A stretch of DNA of 64,000 nt from Ailurus styani (GCA_002007465.1 LNAC01000032.1:9541218-9605217); one strand, 5' to 3'; positions 21,320-32,495 are shown, counted from the stretch's first letter. The notes: generated by a model from the sequence alone, not told the origin. A program made the numbers and translations.

Positions 21320-22160
21320 CATGAATGCACAAACACACACACGCACAGCGGAGGGCGCCGTGCTGCCTGCGTTTCCAGTATCCTCAGTCCAGGTCCTACC
21401 GAGACAGACCATGGCTCTCCCACTGATACTTCAGATTCACACACTCTCGACATAAGAATTATCTGAAAGAATAATCTTTCTTTGCTTCTTTCAGCTTTTA
21501 GTGGCTTCAGCTATTTCTTAGTTTGTGCTTATGAGACTTTTTGTCGTTGGATTTAGGACCTATCTGAATAATCCAGGGTGAAATTATTATGAGTTCCTTA
21601 CTTAATTATACCTGTAAAGACCCTTTTCCCAAAAAAGGTTGCATTCACAGGTTCCCAGGGCTTAGGATAAGGACACATTGTTTGGGGGTGCTACCCCATA
21701 ACCCAGTACAAGGTGACTATAGGGTCATGGGTCTTTTAAACAAGATACTGTGGCAAGGGAATCAATCAGTGCTTGTGTGTTTGTGTGCACATGCATACCT
21801 GTGCGTGTGTGTGAGTTAGAAGCCATCTTAGCATGTATTTCAAGGGTTTTCAACAGAAAGCCTGAAGATGTGAGCAAGTCCCCCGGGGTCACACAGAGAG
21901 CTAGCTAGTGGCAGAACTGACCCCATGCATAGAAGAACCAAAAGAAATGCTGCATCTTCGGTCTGAGATGGCTGACAGTTTGCAAAATTCAGACATAAAT
22001 GAATGAGCTATTTGTTTCTCACATTTCTGCCTCCTCATTTGAATAAAAGGGAAAGATAAGGGAAATGTTTATTGAGTTCCTTGGAAAATTGAGGTTGGAC
22101 AACAGCACTTCAGCTCATCAATCAACAAAACAGAAAAAGGGAGATGATGAATTTATTTTT
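21320..22160. other. mostly unique DNA; weak MIR scrap
   Basis: Near 21870-21935 the string gcaagtcccccggggtcaca and agctagctagtggcagaact resemble the reverse MIR core. Elsewhere I see nothing. Confidence 0.35.
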
Positions 22161-22166
22161 TTCCAG

Positions 22167-22214
22167 CTTGTGGATCTAATTACTATCAACTCCTATCAAG
22201 TGATGTCTCTACAG
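22167..22214 (+). other. small exon candidate, unrecognised
   Basis: A pyrimidine-rich acceptor (atttatttttttccag) precedes a 48-nt block followed by a near-consensus donor (ctacag|gtgaga). It encodes 16 codons without a stop (LVDLITINSYQ...) in phase 0. The block is short enough that chance is a serious alternative, and no partner exon nearby is certain. Confidence 0.25.
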
Positions 22215-22672
22215 GTGAGATGTCAAAACCCAAAGTGGAGTGCTTCTGAATTGTTCTTCTGGCTCTGAGAAGAGAGGTGGCTTTCACTGGGAGAAGTGCT
22301 CTACATTAGATGTTTAAGTCTTCATTATAAAAGGCTGAAAGAGCATTCTCTGTCATTTTCATAGCCACATTCACTATTTCACAAATATTGAGAGGTTAAG
22401 GGGATAGTCTGTTTCTGACTTAAAAAAATAAAGTAAAAATTATAGGATGCTAATAGAGGAAACGGGAAAGGAGATTTGGTGCACCAATTTTTTAAAATGC
22501 CTGAATTTAGACTATTTAAACTTGTCAGAAAAATATATCAGGCTGTTGTTGTTTGGAAGACCAGTGGGGAATTCAAGATTGTTTTCAAACCGACTTTGAG
22601 AGTCCTACTCTACTTATTCACCTCCCTGCAACAGATTTTTATTTCAGTCACAAGAGTTAAATGCCATCTTCA

Positions 22673-22686
22673 CCACTAGATGGCGG
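22673..22686 (+). promoter_or_regulatory. CTCF-like binding motif
   Basis: ccactagatggcgg fits the CTCF core consensus CCASYAGRKGGCRS at every position. Surrounding sequence is unique, not SINE. CTCF is the insulator and loop-anchor zinc-finger protein; occupancy cannot be seen from sequence. Confidence 0.5.
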
Positions 22687-22807
22687 AAACATGCTATACT
22701 GTGCACAGACTTGGCTGTGCCCAGGTCAGCGAGGGTAGGGGCAGTCTTGGAGGCAGAGATCTGCTATGGACATTCAGTTCCCTCAACTAACAAACCCCTT
22801 AGAAGGT

Positions 22808-22810
22808 AAA

Positions 22811-22843
<33 letters not shown>
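22808..22843. repeat. (AAT)n microsatellite
   Basis: About 12 perfect AAT units. Confidence 0.95.
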
Positions 22844-22849
22844 TAAAAA

Positions 22850-23440
22850 TTCGACAAAGGCTTATGCACAACCCCTTCAAGAGGATCCTCTTGATAATTT
22901 AGAACATCTGCAATACCTTGCTTCTGCTAGTAGAACATTCTACATCCTAGCATAGCCATTTACCAGCAAATGAGCTTCAGTTTTCTCTTCATCCAAGTTG
23001 AGCTATAAATACTCACAATATTACATCGCAGGAAAAGCAGAGTAAACAATTAACGTAATTGTTACAGAAATACCTTCCAAACTCAAAAGTGCTAGAGAAA
23101 CATGGGCTATCATTGACTGTTAAGTTATTATTCCAGGATGAAAAAGAGCTGTAGAGTCAGGCCTCCAGCAAAAGACTCGCTCCACAGCAGAGGACCCTCA
23201 CTGTTCGTCCAGCACCCAGCTGTCCTTTTCCCTTTTCACCGTGGGCTCGCTCACCCAATGCCTGATTTTCAGTGTCTCCACACGATCTGAAATGTTATGT
23301 ATTGAAGGCACACTCCACAGCTCAGCTGCTCATTTATGATGGGCTGGGCCTCCTTTTCTCATTCTGGCATATTACTGGCTAACTTTAACTGCACTCGCTA
23401 GTTTTCTCAACACTGGCTCTGAAACAACCTACGAGGGAAG
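22850..23440. other. no recognised feature
   Basis: Unique-looking sequence. No coding-like block with splice sites and no repeat is recognised. Confidence 0.3.
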
Positions 23441-23444
23441 GTTT

Positions 23445-23520
23445 TTTAAAACACAAATTGCAGGCCCTATTTCAGAGCTCCAGAATCTTTGCCAGGTTCT
23501 TCAGGGGCTTCTGACATCAG
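23445..23520. mobile_element. MER5-like fragment, weak
   Basis: aaacacaaattgcaggccct and gagctccagaatctttgcca, then ttcaggggcttctgacatca loosely follow the MER5A 3' half. Assignment is tentative. Confidence 0.35.
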
Positions 23521-23567
23521 TGTTGTCTTTGCAGTACAAGAAGGTCGTCACCTTTGGCTATATTCTT

Positions 23568-23771
23568 TTTTTTTTTTTTTAAGATTTTATTTATTTATTT
23601 GACACAGAGAGAGATCAGATCACAAGTAGGCAGAGAGGCAGGCAGAGAGAGAGGAGGAAGCAGGCTCCCCACTGAGCAGGGAGCCCGATGCGGGCCTCGA
23701 TCCCAGGACCCTGAGATCATGACCTGAGCCGAAGGCAGAGGCTTTAACCCCCTGAGCCACCCAGGCGCCCT
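23568..23771 (-). mobile_element. young CAN-SINE, perfect TSD
   Basis: Poly-T, aagattttatttatttattt, head complement gagccacccaggcgccc. The perfect 17-bp duplication cctttggctatattctt lies at 23551-23567 and 23772-23788. Confidence 0.97.
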
Positions 23772-23789
23772 CCTTTGGCTATATTCTTA

Positions 23790-24145
23790 AAAGGAATGAT
23801 GAGTTAGTGCTGCCTGGGATGCCCCAGCCCCTTAATCTGTCTGGGAGGTCACCCTTGAGTATGCAGCCCAATCTCTGCATATCAGTGTGGTTATTCATTA
23901 TTCGTCCTTGTCCTTTTGTGCCCTGCCACCCTCTCCTAATGGATCAGAACTACACTCAGTTGCCCAGTGAGCCTCTGATGTAACAGAACATGTACTTGCC
24001 CTTGCTGCGTCTTCTGGGACCCAGTTTCTGAGGTCCTACGTTTGTTCAGGATTCCCGTATGTACACTTTCTGCACCACTTCTTGCTAGTAGCCTGGAGAG
24101 AAGAGATGCTGTAATACATCCCCCTTTTGGCTAGAGGTCCCTCCT
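23790..24145. other. no recognised feature
   Basis: Unique-looking sequence between a SINE and a MaLR LTR; nothing supportable is seen. Confidence 0.3.
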
Positions 24146-24147
24146 GT

Positions 24148-24535
24148 GTTAGTTTCCTAGGGCTACCCTAATGAATCATACAAACTTGATAGTTTCTGGA
24201 AGCCAGAAGTTCAAAATCAAAATGTTAGCAGGGTTGGATCTTTCTGGAGTCTCTCAAGCAGAATCTGTCCCCCGCCTCTCTTATAGCTTCTGGAGGTTGC
24301 TGGCAATCCCTGGCATACCTTGGCTTATAGAAGCACCACTCCAGTCTCTGTCTCTGGCCGGATGGCCTTCTTATAAAGACACTAGTCATTCAATTTGAGG
24401 CCCACCCTACTCCAATATAACCTCATATCAACTCCTTACATGGCATCTGAAAAGACCCTATCTTCAGATAAGGTCACATTCTGGTTCTCGTAGACATGAA
24501 TTCTGAGGGGACAAGATTCGGCCCACTCCTTTCTT
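24148..24535 (-). mobile_element. solo LTR, MaLR type, minus strand
   Basis: tgtgttagtttcctagggct, ttctggaagccagaagttca, ctccagtctctgtctctgg, ataaagacactagtcattc, then ataaggtcacattctgg and tgaggggacaagattcggcc give the reverse order of MaLR LTR landmarks. No internal genes are present. Confidence 0.7.
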
Positions 24536-24804
24536 CCTAATTAGATCTTATAAGAGCATGAGGCAGCATTCAGGATTGCTTGAGGTTTTACCCACACCAT
24601 GAGTCTGTATCTCTATATGGAGGCTCATTTGTCCAGATAGAAAAGAACTAGAAAGTTAGCTTTTCATCACTGATACACACTTAAGAATGGCAATTCAGAG
24701 AAACTAATGTGAAATGCAAATTTTTCAAAGCTTGCCACATGTACCTTAATAAGGCTAGTTAGTGTGCATCGGGCAGTTATGCTGTGCCAGGCTCACCTCT
24801 GATC

Positions 24805-24990
24805 TTCAGTGGTAATAATAAAAGCTAATACTTGATCATTAACTGTCAGGAAATACGTCAAGTGTTTCATATATAATATCTCATTTGATTTTTTAACAAT
24901 TCTGTGACTTAAATGCTACCAGCTTCACCCTCATTTTACAGATAAAGAAATTAAGACTTGCTGAAACTAGGTAATTTATCGAAGGAAAAA
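24805..24990 (-). mobile_element. MIR fragment
   Basis: aaatacgtcaagtgtttcat, atctcatttgattttttaac, ccctcattttacagataaag and gactagcttgctgaaac-like core match a reverse MIR. A further scrap (cctggagtctcctagcc) may lie near 25125. Confidence 0.7.
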
Positions 24991-24999
24991 ACATTCTCA

Positions 25000-25780
25000 A
25001 ATGGATTAGAGTAAGGTGATTAGATTTTTAAACACTGTTCAATGTAGTCTCCTCATAAGAAGGACATTACCTTTCCATCTGGCAGATAAGAAAGAAATGA
25101 GTACAAGAAGTTAAGTCATCTGCCTGGAGTCTCCTAGCCAGTTAATCTGAAATGCAAATCCTAGTGCAAAATCCCATTTTACCTTCAGTCTAAATTCTGT
25201 TTATAATTCCTGAATGACATTTTGGGCTCTACGAAGGCCCAGGTGATGATGGCAATGGAGAATAGAGGAGAGTTTGGGTTATAGATAGACAGAGGATAAG
25301 TTGAGTATTCAACCTATAAAAGGAAGGAAAGAAGGAGGGAGGGAGGGAGGAAGGAAGGAAGGAAGAGTAGAATTATGGATAATGACCTGGATATGTTTGC
25401 CCAAGAGTCTGTTAAATACACGCTAGCCTGGTTGTGCACGGAAGTTTGTATTCAAAAGGCCTTTCTTCCTTCCTTCTTGAAGCTGATTCTGTGTGTGGGT
25501 GAGCAAGACAACAAAGGTTTTACACTACTTTCTGCTGCCGGGATGTAGGGCCATGGGGGGCTATTACACAGTACGCTTCAAGCTGAGAATGATGGCTCAT
25601 TGTAGAACTTGGATGTGAGATTCAGATCATGTGTCTGTTTCCAGTTCATTTCTTTTCTTTTTATTCCTCCCTCCTCTTCTTCCTCTTTATTCAGCTATTT
25701 TGTAAACACTTCCACAAACCACCCATAGTTTTCATTGTCGCTCAAGTAGCATTTCCCCTTTGAGATTACCTTTGAGGCTT
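25000..25780. other. unique DNA with GGAA repeat
   Basis: A purine run of GGAA/GGGA units occupies 25321-25366. No gene or other repeat is recognised. Confidence 0.5.
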
Positions 25781-25784
25781 ATTT

Positions 25785-25830
25785 CAAATTGTGTCTCAGT
25801 CCCTCATCTGTAAAAATGGACTTATTCATG
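25785..25830 (+). mobile_element. MIR, left half of a split copy
   Basis: gtctcagtccctcatctgta then aaaatggac is the MIR core. It stops at an L1 insertion and resumes at 28182 (aaaatggacctt, then gagcattaaatcagataatg). The shared aaaatggac block is the L1 target-site duplication. Confidence 0.8.
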
Positions 25831-28180
25831 ATGAAAATGCTCAACAAAGTAGTTTTAGAGGGAACATACCTCAATATAATAAAGGCCTTATATGAAAAAA
25901 CCAGGCTAACATCATATTCAATGGGAAAAAACTGAGAGCTTTTCTTCTATAGTCAGAAGCAAGACAGGGATGTTCACTCTCATCATTGTTATTTAACACA
26001 GTACTGGAACTCTTAGCCTCAGCAATCAAACAACAAAAAGAAATAAAAGGCATCCAAGTCAGCAAGAAGTAAAACTTTCACTATTTGCAGATGACATGAT
26101 ATTATATATAGAAAACCCAAAAGACTCCCCAAAAAACCCCTACAACTGATCAATGAATTCAGTAAAGTCACAGGATACCAAATCAATGTACAGAAATCTG
26201 TTGCATTTTTATATGCCAATAATGATGCAGCAAAAAGAGAAATTAAGGAACAGATCCCATTTACAATTGCGCCAAAAACCATAAGATACCTAGGAATAAA
26301 CCTAACCAAAAAAATGAAAGAACTATACTCTGAAAACCATAAAAAATTGATGAAAGAAACTGAGGATGAAACAAAGAAATGGAAAAACATGCTCAAGGAT
26401 TGGAAGAACAAACACTGTAAAACCGTCTATACAACCCGAGCAATCTACACATTTAATGCAACCCCTATCAAAATACCAACAGTATTTTTCACAGAATAGA
26501 ACAAATAATCCTAAAATTTCTGTGGAACCACAAAAGACCCTGAATAGTTAAACCAATCCTGAAAAAGAAAGGCAAAGCTGGAGACATCACAATTCTGGGC
26601 TTCAAGTTGTATTACAAAGCTATAGTGATCAAAACAGTATGGTAATGGCACAAAAATAGACACATGGCTCAATAAAGCAGAACAGGAAACCCAGAAAGGA
26701 ACCCACAACTATATCATCAGTTTACCTTTGACAAAGCAAGAAAGAATGGCCAATGGGAAAAAGTCTCTTCAACAAATGGTATCGGGAAAACTGGACAGCA
26801 ACCTGCAAGAGCATGAAACTGGACCACTTTCTTACACCGTACAGAAAAATAAATTCAAAATGGATGAAAGACCTAAATGTCAGACCTGAAACCATAGAAA
26901 CCCTAGAGAACACAGGCAGTAATCTCTTTGACAAGGGCTGTAGCAACTTCTTTCTAGATATGTCTCAGAGGCAAGGGAAACAAAAGCAAAAATAGACTAT
27001 TGGGACTTCATCAAAATAAACAAATCCTACACAGCGGTGCCTAGGTGGCTCAGCTGGTTGAGCATCTGGCTCTTGATCTCAGCTTAAGTCTTGAACTGTT
27101 CAAGCCCTGTGTTGGGCTTCATGCTGGGTATGGAGCCTATTAAGAAAAAAAAAAACCTTCTGCACAGTGAAGGAAACAATCAACAAAACTAAAAGGCAAC
27201 CTACTGAATGGGAGAAGATATTTGCAAATGACATATTTGATAAAGGGTTAGTATCCAAAATATATAAATAACTGATAAAACTCAACATCCAAAAACCAAA
27301 TAATCTAATTTAAAAATGGCCAAAAGACACAGAATAAACATTTTTCCAAAGGCACACAGATGGCCAACATGAAAAGATGTTCAACATCACTTATCAACAG
27401 AGAAATGCAAATCAAAACTACAATGAGATTACCTCACACCTGTCAGAATGGCTAAAATCAACAACACAAGAAACAACAGGTGTTGATGAGGATGTGAAGA
27501 AAGGGAATCCCCTTGCACTGTTGGTTGGAATCAAACTGGTGTAGCCACTCTGGAAAACAGTATGGAGTTTCCTCAAAAAATCAAAACTAGAATTACCCCC
27601 ATGACCCAGCAATTGCACTGCTAGGTATTTACCCAAAGAATACAAAAACACTAATTCAAAGGGCTACATGTACCAGATGTTTATAGCAGCCTTATTTATA
27701 ATAGCCGAATTATAGTCCATTGGCTAAAGAATGGATAAAGAAGAGATGGTATACAGATACAATAAAATATTACTCAGCCATAAAAAAAAGAATGAGATCT
27801 TGCCATTTGCAACGACGTGGATGAAGCTAGAGAGTAGGATGCTCAGTGAAATAAGTCAGTCAGAGAGACACAAATACTATATGATTTCACTCATATATGG
27901 AATTTAAGAAGCAAAACAAATGAGCAAAGGGAAAAAAGAAAAAGAGAGAGAGAGAGAAGCAGCCCAAGAAACAGACTCTCAACTATAGAGAACAAACTGA
28001 TGGTTACTAGAGGGGAGGTGGGGCTTGGGGGAAAATAGGGGATGGGGATTAAGGAGGGCATTTGTTGTGATGAGGACTGGTGTATGGAAGTGTTGCATCA
28101 GTATTTTGTTCACCTGAAATGAATATTACACTGAGTGTTAACTAACTGGAATTTAAATAAAAAGTTAATAAATAAATAAA
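25831..28180 (+). mobile_element. 5'-truncated L1 inserted into a MIR
   Basis: It starts in the ORF2 reverse-transcriptase region (ttcatgatgaaaatgctcaac) and ends with cactgagtgttaactaactg, aatttaaataaaaagttaat. The FADD-type catalytic region (gcagatgacatgatattat near 26088) is visible, but the frame is broken by stops. A short SINE is nested at 27035. Confidence 0.9.
27035..27153 (+). mobile_element. short old CAN-SINE in L1
   Basis: cggtgcctaggtggctcagc and tggttgagcatctggctctt are followed directly by tatggagcctattaag and an A-run. It lacks the CT-rich middle and the AATAAA-type tail, which fits an older, shorter SINEC subtype. Flanks have diverged. Confidence 0.85.
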
Positions 28181-28181
28181 A

Positions 28182-28262
28182 TGGACCTTGCGTCATGTGC
28201 TTTGTAGGGGTTTTATGAGCATTAAATCAGATAATGATTTAATGAGCTAATAAACATTAGCT
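28182..28262 (+). mobile_element. MIR, right half of a split copy
   Basis: aaaatggaccttgcg then gggttttatgagcattaaat and cagataatgatttaatgagc continue the MIR interrupted at 25830. Confidence 0.75.
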
Positions 28263-28461
28263 ATATCAACTGAAGGAACATTCACTTACAAAGAGAAAGA
28301 TACAGAGCATGATTTGACCAAGGTTAACATCTAGCAAAAGCAGACTATATAGAAAGTATTCTATCCATAAAGCATTGAAATGTTTCAGAAAATTCCTACT
28401 TTTGAGTATCCAAATCATATTTCTAAGACTAGTTCTCAAATATAGAAGTGATACCAACAAT

Positions 28462-28744
28462 GTCAAACCCAAAAAACCCCTTTATTGGACTGTGCATTGA
28501 TTTTTAATTAGGAAAATAAAATAACTATAAATTTAAGCATAATTAAACCTTTTTGTTTTTAAATTAGAGGTTCTTTGTTTTGAAATAATCCAGAACAAGC
28601 CACAGACTTGTCAGTTTAGTCCTCTCCTTTGGACTGTTGCTCAGACCTCAATTCAGCCACTAGCTTTTCCATGATTATGCAATCCTGGGTCTTGTCCTCA
28701 GTGAGAACTGCCATATGGCTCCATCCTGTGACATAACTTCGCTC
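28462..28744 (-). CDS. terminal exon candidate, unrecognised protein
   Basis: On the minus strand an acceptor (gtttttttctggccttag) is followed by 43 codons ending in TAA at 28618-28616. The peptide starts ERSYVTGWSHMAV and ends in a charged helix-like tail (EKLVAELRSEQQ, then SKGED). About 130 bases after the stop is AATAAA (28486-28481), followed by a GT-rich stretch, as at a true cleavage site. Acceptor, stop, poly(A) signal and downstream element together make this the best exon candidate in the window. I do not recognise the protein. Length and the lack of a confirmed upstream exon keep it uncertain. Confidence 0.42.
28481..28486 (-). terminator. polyadenylation signal candidate (AATAAA)
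   Basis: TTTATT on the plus strand gives AATAAA on the minus strand. On the minus strand it is followed by ggggttttttgggtttgaca, a GU-rich element of the kind found after cleavage sites. Not in a repeat. Confidence 0.45.
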
Positions 28745-28849
28745 CTAAGGCCAGAAAAAAACAAAGCAGAGCTATGAATCTGCCTGAGCACAGGTCTTCA
28801 ACAAGGCCCAGGGTTCCTCCCTCCAGGAATGAGTTTGGCTAAGGGGCCT

Positions 28850-29740
28850 CATGTCTGCTAGAAGACAGGCACCTACTGCTTCATCTCAAAGTGTTATTGA
28901 GCTAAATCTTTTGCTTTTATCATTTAGAGGTAATTTACATTTTATACTCATACGTTTCCTTTTTTTTTCTTTTTTCCAGGCACACACAATATTTTCTGTC
29001 AGAATATGCTTGAAAAGCAGAAATATGGCCAAATTTCTGCCAATCTGAAAGAAGGAGAGTAGATGGCCTTTTTTCATCTGAATATAGTCTGCAGTTTTTC
29101 CAGGTGAGAGAGTGGTGCATCTGTGACATTGATGTCCTCAGAGAAACTGGCAAAGATAAGCCAACTCTTGAAAATGTTATGCTTGACCCTCCTAATGAAA
29201 CAAAAAATGGTAAAGGATCCTATTCCATGCTTTCCAGAGACAGGCTCTGGGGGGATCTCTGGAAATAGACGAAGAGAGAGAACAAATCACCAGCTCCACT
29301 TAATGACATACAACGCCTCCCAGAGTCATGGCTGCCTTCTTCCCGGCACCACACCTCCTGCCTTCCAGTTCTTAGACATGCTTCCTTTCCAGTTGCTACG
29401 ATGATTTGTGGCCTGCCCTTCTCAGTAAGAAGCAACCTCTAGGCTCATATCTGTAAAGAACTGGCAGGCTTTGGGCCTTGGTGTTATTTTCAACTTGTTC
29501 TGAGCCACATACACAGAAAAACTGATTTCTCTGTGTTTTTTTAAAAGGGGGAAATCGGGGGGTTGGGCAGAGGGGTACAAACAACTTGGATTATCTTTTT
29601 ACTCAATTCCTGACCCCCTCAAATGGAAATTCTCATCAGCAGCACGCTCAGCTGGTGCGTTGAGCACAATGGAGAGTTTATGTTTAGCAAATGTGAAGTT
29701 CTTGCCTTATTATGAAAAATCTGCTTTGGATTCTTTTCCT
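28850..29740. other. unique-looking DNA, weak plus-strand open frame
   Basis: A plus-strand frame without an ATG stays open from about 29015 to 29269 and contains DVLRETGKDKPT and DPPNETKNG. An acceptor-like ttttccag lies at 29095-29102. No donor, family or partner exon is clear. Listed only as a weak lead. Confidence 0.25.
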
Positions 29741-29746
29741 GGGCAG

Positions 29747-29859
29747 GGTGTGCGTGCAGAAGAAAATTTCCTGACACTGCAAACACAGTCTCACACAGCA
29801 GTTCTGGAGGCTGACATCCGGCGCCTGAAGAAAGGATTGGCAGACTCTTCCCGCGCCAG
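29747..29859 (+). other. exon candidate in CpG island, coiled-coil-like
   Basis: The acceptor ttcttttcctgggcag at 29731-29746 and donor gccag|gtcaga at 29859/29860 bound 113 nt, open in the frame that reads EENFLTLQTQSH, then EADIRRLKKGLADSS. Heptad-like spacing of leucines and charged residues suggests a coiled coil. An alternative acceptor 13 nt further in would shift the frame. I do not recognise the protein. Confidence 0.33.
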
Positions 29860-30590
29860 GTCAGAGCTGCAGAAACGCCACCCCGGCCTGGCTCTGTGGC
29901 GCCATCCGCGCACGGCTTGGGGCAGTGGACGGGTGAAAGGACGAGCTTCCTCTTTCATCTGGCTGTCTGACCACCCGAATTTCGCGGTGCCGGAGAGAGA
30001 ATACTTTAGGCACGGAGGCCAGAAACAACTCCCACCCTGAAGGTTCGGCGCTGGCAGCCGTGTGCCCTCAGCCCCGCAGCTTTCCGCCGTGATGCGTGAT
30101 TCAGGCCGAGGTCCGTTTCCCTGCGTCCCTCTTCTTCCCCTCTCAACCACATCACTTACAGTAATTTTCTTTACTGGCTGTTCGACAGTTTAATAAGCAT
30201 CTCCACACATCACTTCGAGGAGACTTCACAAGCCACAAAGCAGGTATAACTTCCTCTCTCTGCAAAGAGCCGAGCTTTTAGCGCCTTCCGTCACCGCTGG
30301 AGGTGGCGCTTGAACCCAGTTCTCCTGACCCTGGTGACCGTTTTCACTTCCCCGCTGTCACTTTGAGACGGGGGTGTGCAGAATCCCGTCTGGGGTCTGA
30401 AGGGGGAGGATCGGGGCTTGTGAGAGAGGAGGGCTCTGACCTCTGGAGCTGACACGACCCTGCACACCACACAGCCACACGGACCCCGTTGTGATTTGGA
30501 GCGAGCCGAGGTGACCAGTGCGTCTCCACTGGCCCGAGACCGTCCCGGCAGTGGCACTTCCCAGTGTCCTGGGAACGCCTTCAAACCCGG
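29815..30590. promoter_or_regulatory. CpG island
   Basis: I count roughly 45 CpGs over about 775 bp, densest at 29815-30115, in G/C-rich sequence. By rough count the observed/expected ratio is near or above the usual 0.6 threshold. The surrounding 25 kb is CpG-poor. CpG islands usually mark promoters, often bidirectional. Open frames on both strands here are expected from base composition. Confidence 0.6.
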
Positions 30591-30869
30591 GCAAACCAGA
30601 ATGCTTGGTCATCCCATGTGTGGGTGAGAGTTTGCCTCGGCTCCCCCTGAATTTCTGGTAGCACCTCCAGGTTCAGAAGATTCTTAACTTCAAACGCTTA
30701 GGAAATGTTGGAGGTTTCTAAAACTCCACAATTGATCTCTGCAAAATTGTTTTTGCTGAACCCAGGTCATTTTGTCCCAAGTGTCCCACTATTTTAAAAC
30801 TTTAAAATCCAAGCCCTTGGTTGCCAGTGGGAAGTACGGTCATTAGGACGATTTTTGCTACTGATTATA

Positions 30870-31025
30870 AGTCGGACAATGTAGGAAGTGCTTTACAATC
30901 CTCACCACTAATCTCAGCACATCAGGCAATGTAGTTATTACTATTCCCAATTTACGAATGTCCAGCTGGGGTCCTACACATTTAAGCAAGGTTCCAGACC
31001 CTGAACCAGGTGTATGTGACTCCGA
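30870..31025 (-). mobile_element. MIR fragment
   Basis: gtaggaagtgctttacaatc, ttattactattcccaattta, cacatttaagcaaggttcca and accaggtgtatgtgactccg follow the reverse MIR order. Confidence 0.6.
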
Positions 31026-31029
31026 AGCC

Positions 31030-32285
31030 CTTCCTCCTTCCTGCAGCACACTTCTCCAGGTTCTTCCAGGTCCCCCATATCTTATCCTGAGCAGATTAAA
31101 GTTGCCTGGGTATTTTGAGATTAGCACCTTTCTTTCGAGGCTCTTGTAAACTTCTGGAGTAAAACAAGGTTCAGAGCTGTTAGCAGATTCAGTACCCTGT
31201 GAGAACTGGCCCCAGAATTTCATAGGAACACGGTAAAGAGGTTTACAAGAGAGATCTAGCTGGTAATTCCTCCAAACCCAAATTTAGGACTGATATGCTA
31301 CCCAACATGACGATGCTTAACTCAACTTTTTATTTGTTTAACTAGGTCACGTTCTGCAGTTTGGCTTTTGACATTTTATCATCTGATCAACTCTCCTAGA
31401 AAAGGGATTAAGACCATAAAGATTTATATAGATATTAAGTCTCCCTCAATGCACTATTTTTATTATTTTTTTTTTGTAAAATTTTGTTTTTTAGATTAAC
31501 ATGCTGTTGGATTTTGCCCAGGCATTTAGAGGAAGCTTATTATTGAGTGGCACATCCCATGCTGGTGCTCTTTTGCCTTTGTTCATAAGTAAACAACTTT
31601 TCATTGCTGAGATAAAGTTTGTTTTCTTTGGTTTGAAGGTTGAGACTCAGAATGTTTGTCTATACCTGCTTACCTTTGCCTGATAATATCTGCAAGATAT
31701 GCTGGTTCTCTTTAGTGTTTTGGCTGCTAAGTCAATGAGGCTCACACTCGGGCCCAATCACCCAACAGTGTGTTTTCCTCTGGTGGGTTTAATTTGACTG
31801 TTAAGATTATATATTACATAATTACATCAAGAGAGATATTTGTGGCAGTCATACCAGTTTTTCCAAAGACAGTGTTATTTATGTATGTTAACCGAAAAAT
31901 ATGTCATAGTGTTAACAGCTTTGCCTGAAGACTTAGAAAATCTGCCTCCCCAATTCATTCTATAAGAGTAAAATCTCCCTTTTGTGGAATGAATTGACTT
32001 GGAGGTGAGTGTGCCAGTGTCACCACTAAAGACCGTAAGAAGTAAAATCTATTTTGGGCACCCTCCTATCCATGAAGTCAAAAGATCCAGAAGATTATAG
32101 CATCATTACATCCTAAATTAAGAAATACTGGCCTGAAGTGGTCAAGTAGCTACTTCAGAAAAGCTAAGCATTTGCCCAAGTAAATGAAAGCCTGTGATAT
32201 TTGGAAGCCAGTATACAGGCTGGATTTCAGTTTCCTTTCTGCCCTGCCCTTGCACCCTTGTGCACACTGTTAGAACATTTTCGGT
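31030..32285. other. no recognised feature
   Basis: Unique-looking sequence. A run of T and the motif ctctggtgg at 31779-31787 only weakly resemble CTCF. No splice-flanked frame stands out. Confidence 0.35.
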
Positions 32286-32288
32286 AAT

Positions 32289-32452
32289 GGGACGCCTGAG
32301 TGGCTCAGTCAGTTAAGCATCTGCTTTCAGCTCAGGTCATGATCCCAGGGTTCCAGGATCAAGCCTCACATCAGGCTCTCTGCTCAGTGGGGAGCCTGCT
32401 TCTCCCTCTCCCTCTGCTGCCGCCCCTGCTTGTGCTCTCTCTCTCTGTCAAA

Positions 32453-32495
<43 letters not shown>

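Noticed and set aside
29791..30150. 119-codon minus-strand frame in the CpG island
   Set aside because: G/C-rich sequence is poor in stop codons; composition (R, P, G-rich) is typical of such frames and no splice donor is convincing.
31779..31787. Second CTCF-like site (ctctggtgg)
   Set aside because: The essential GCC part of the reversed core is absent.
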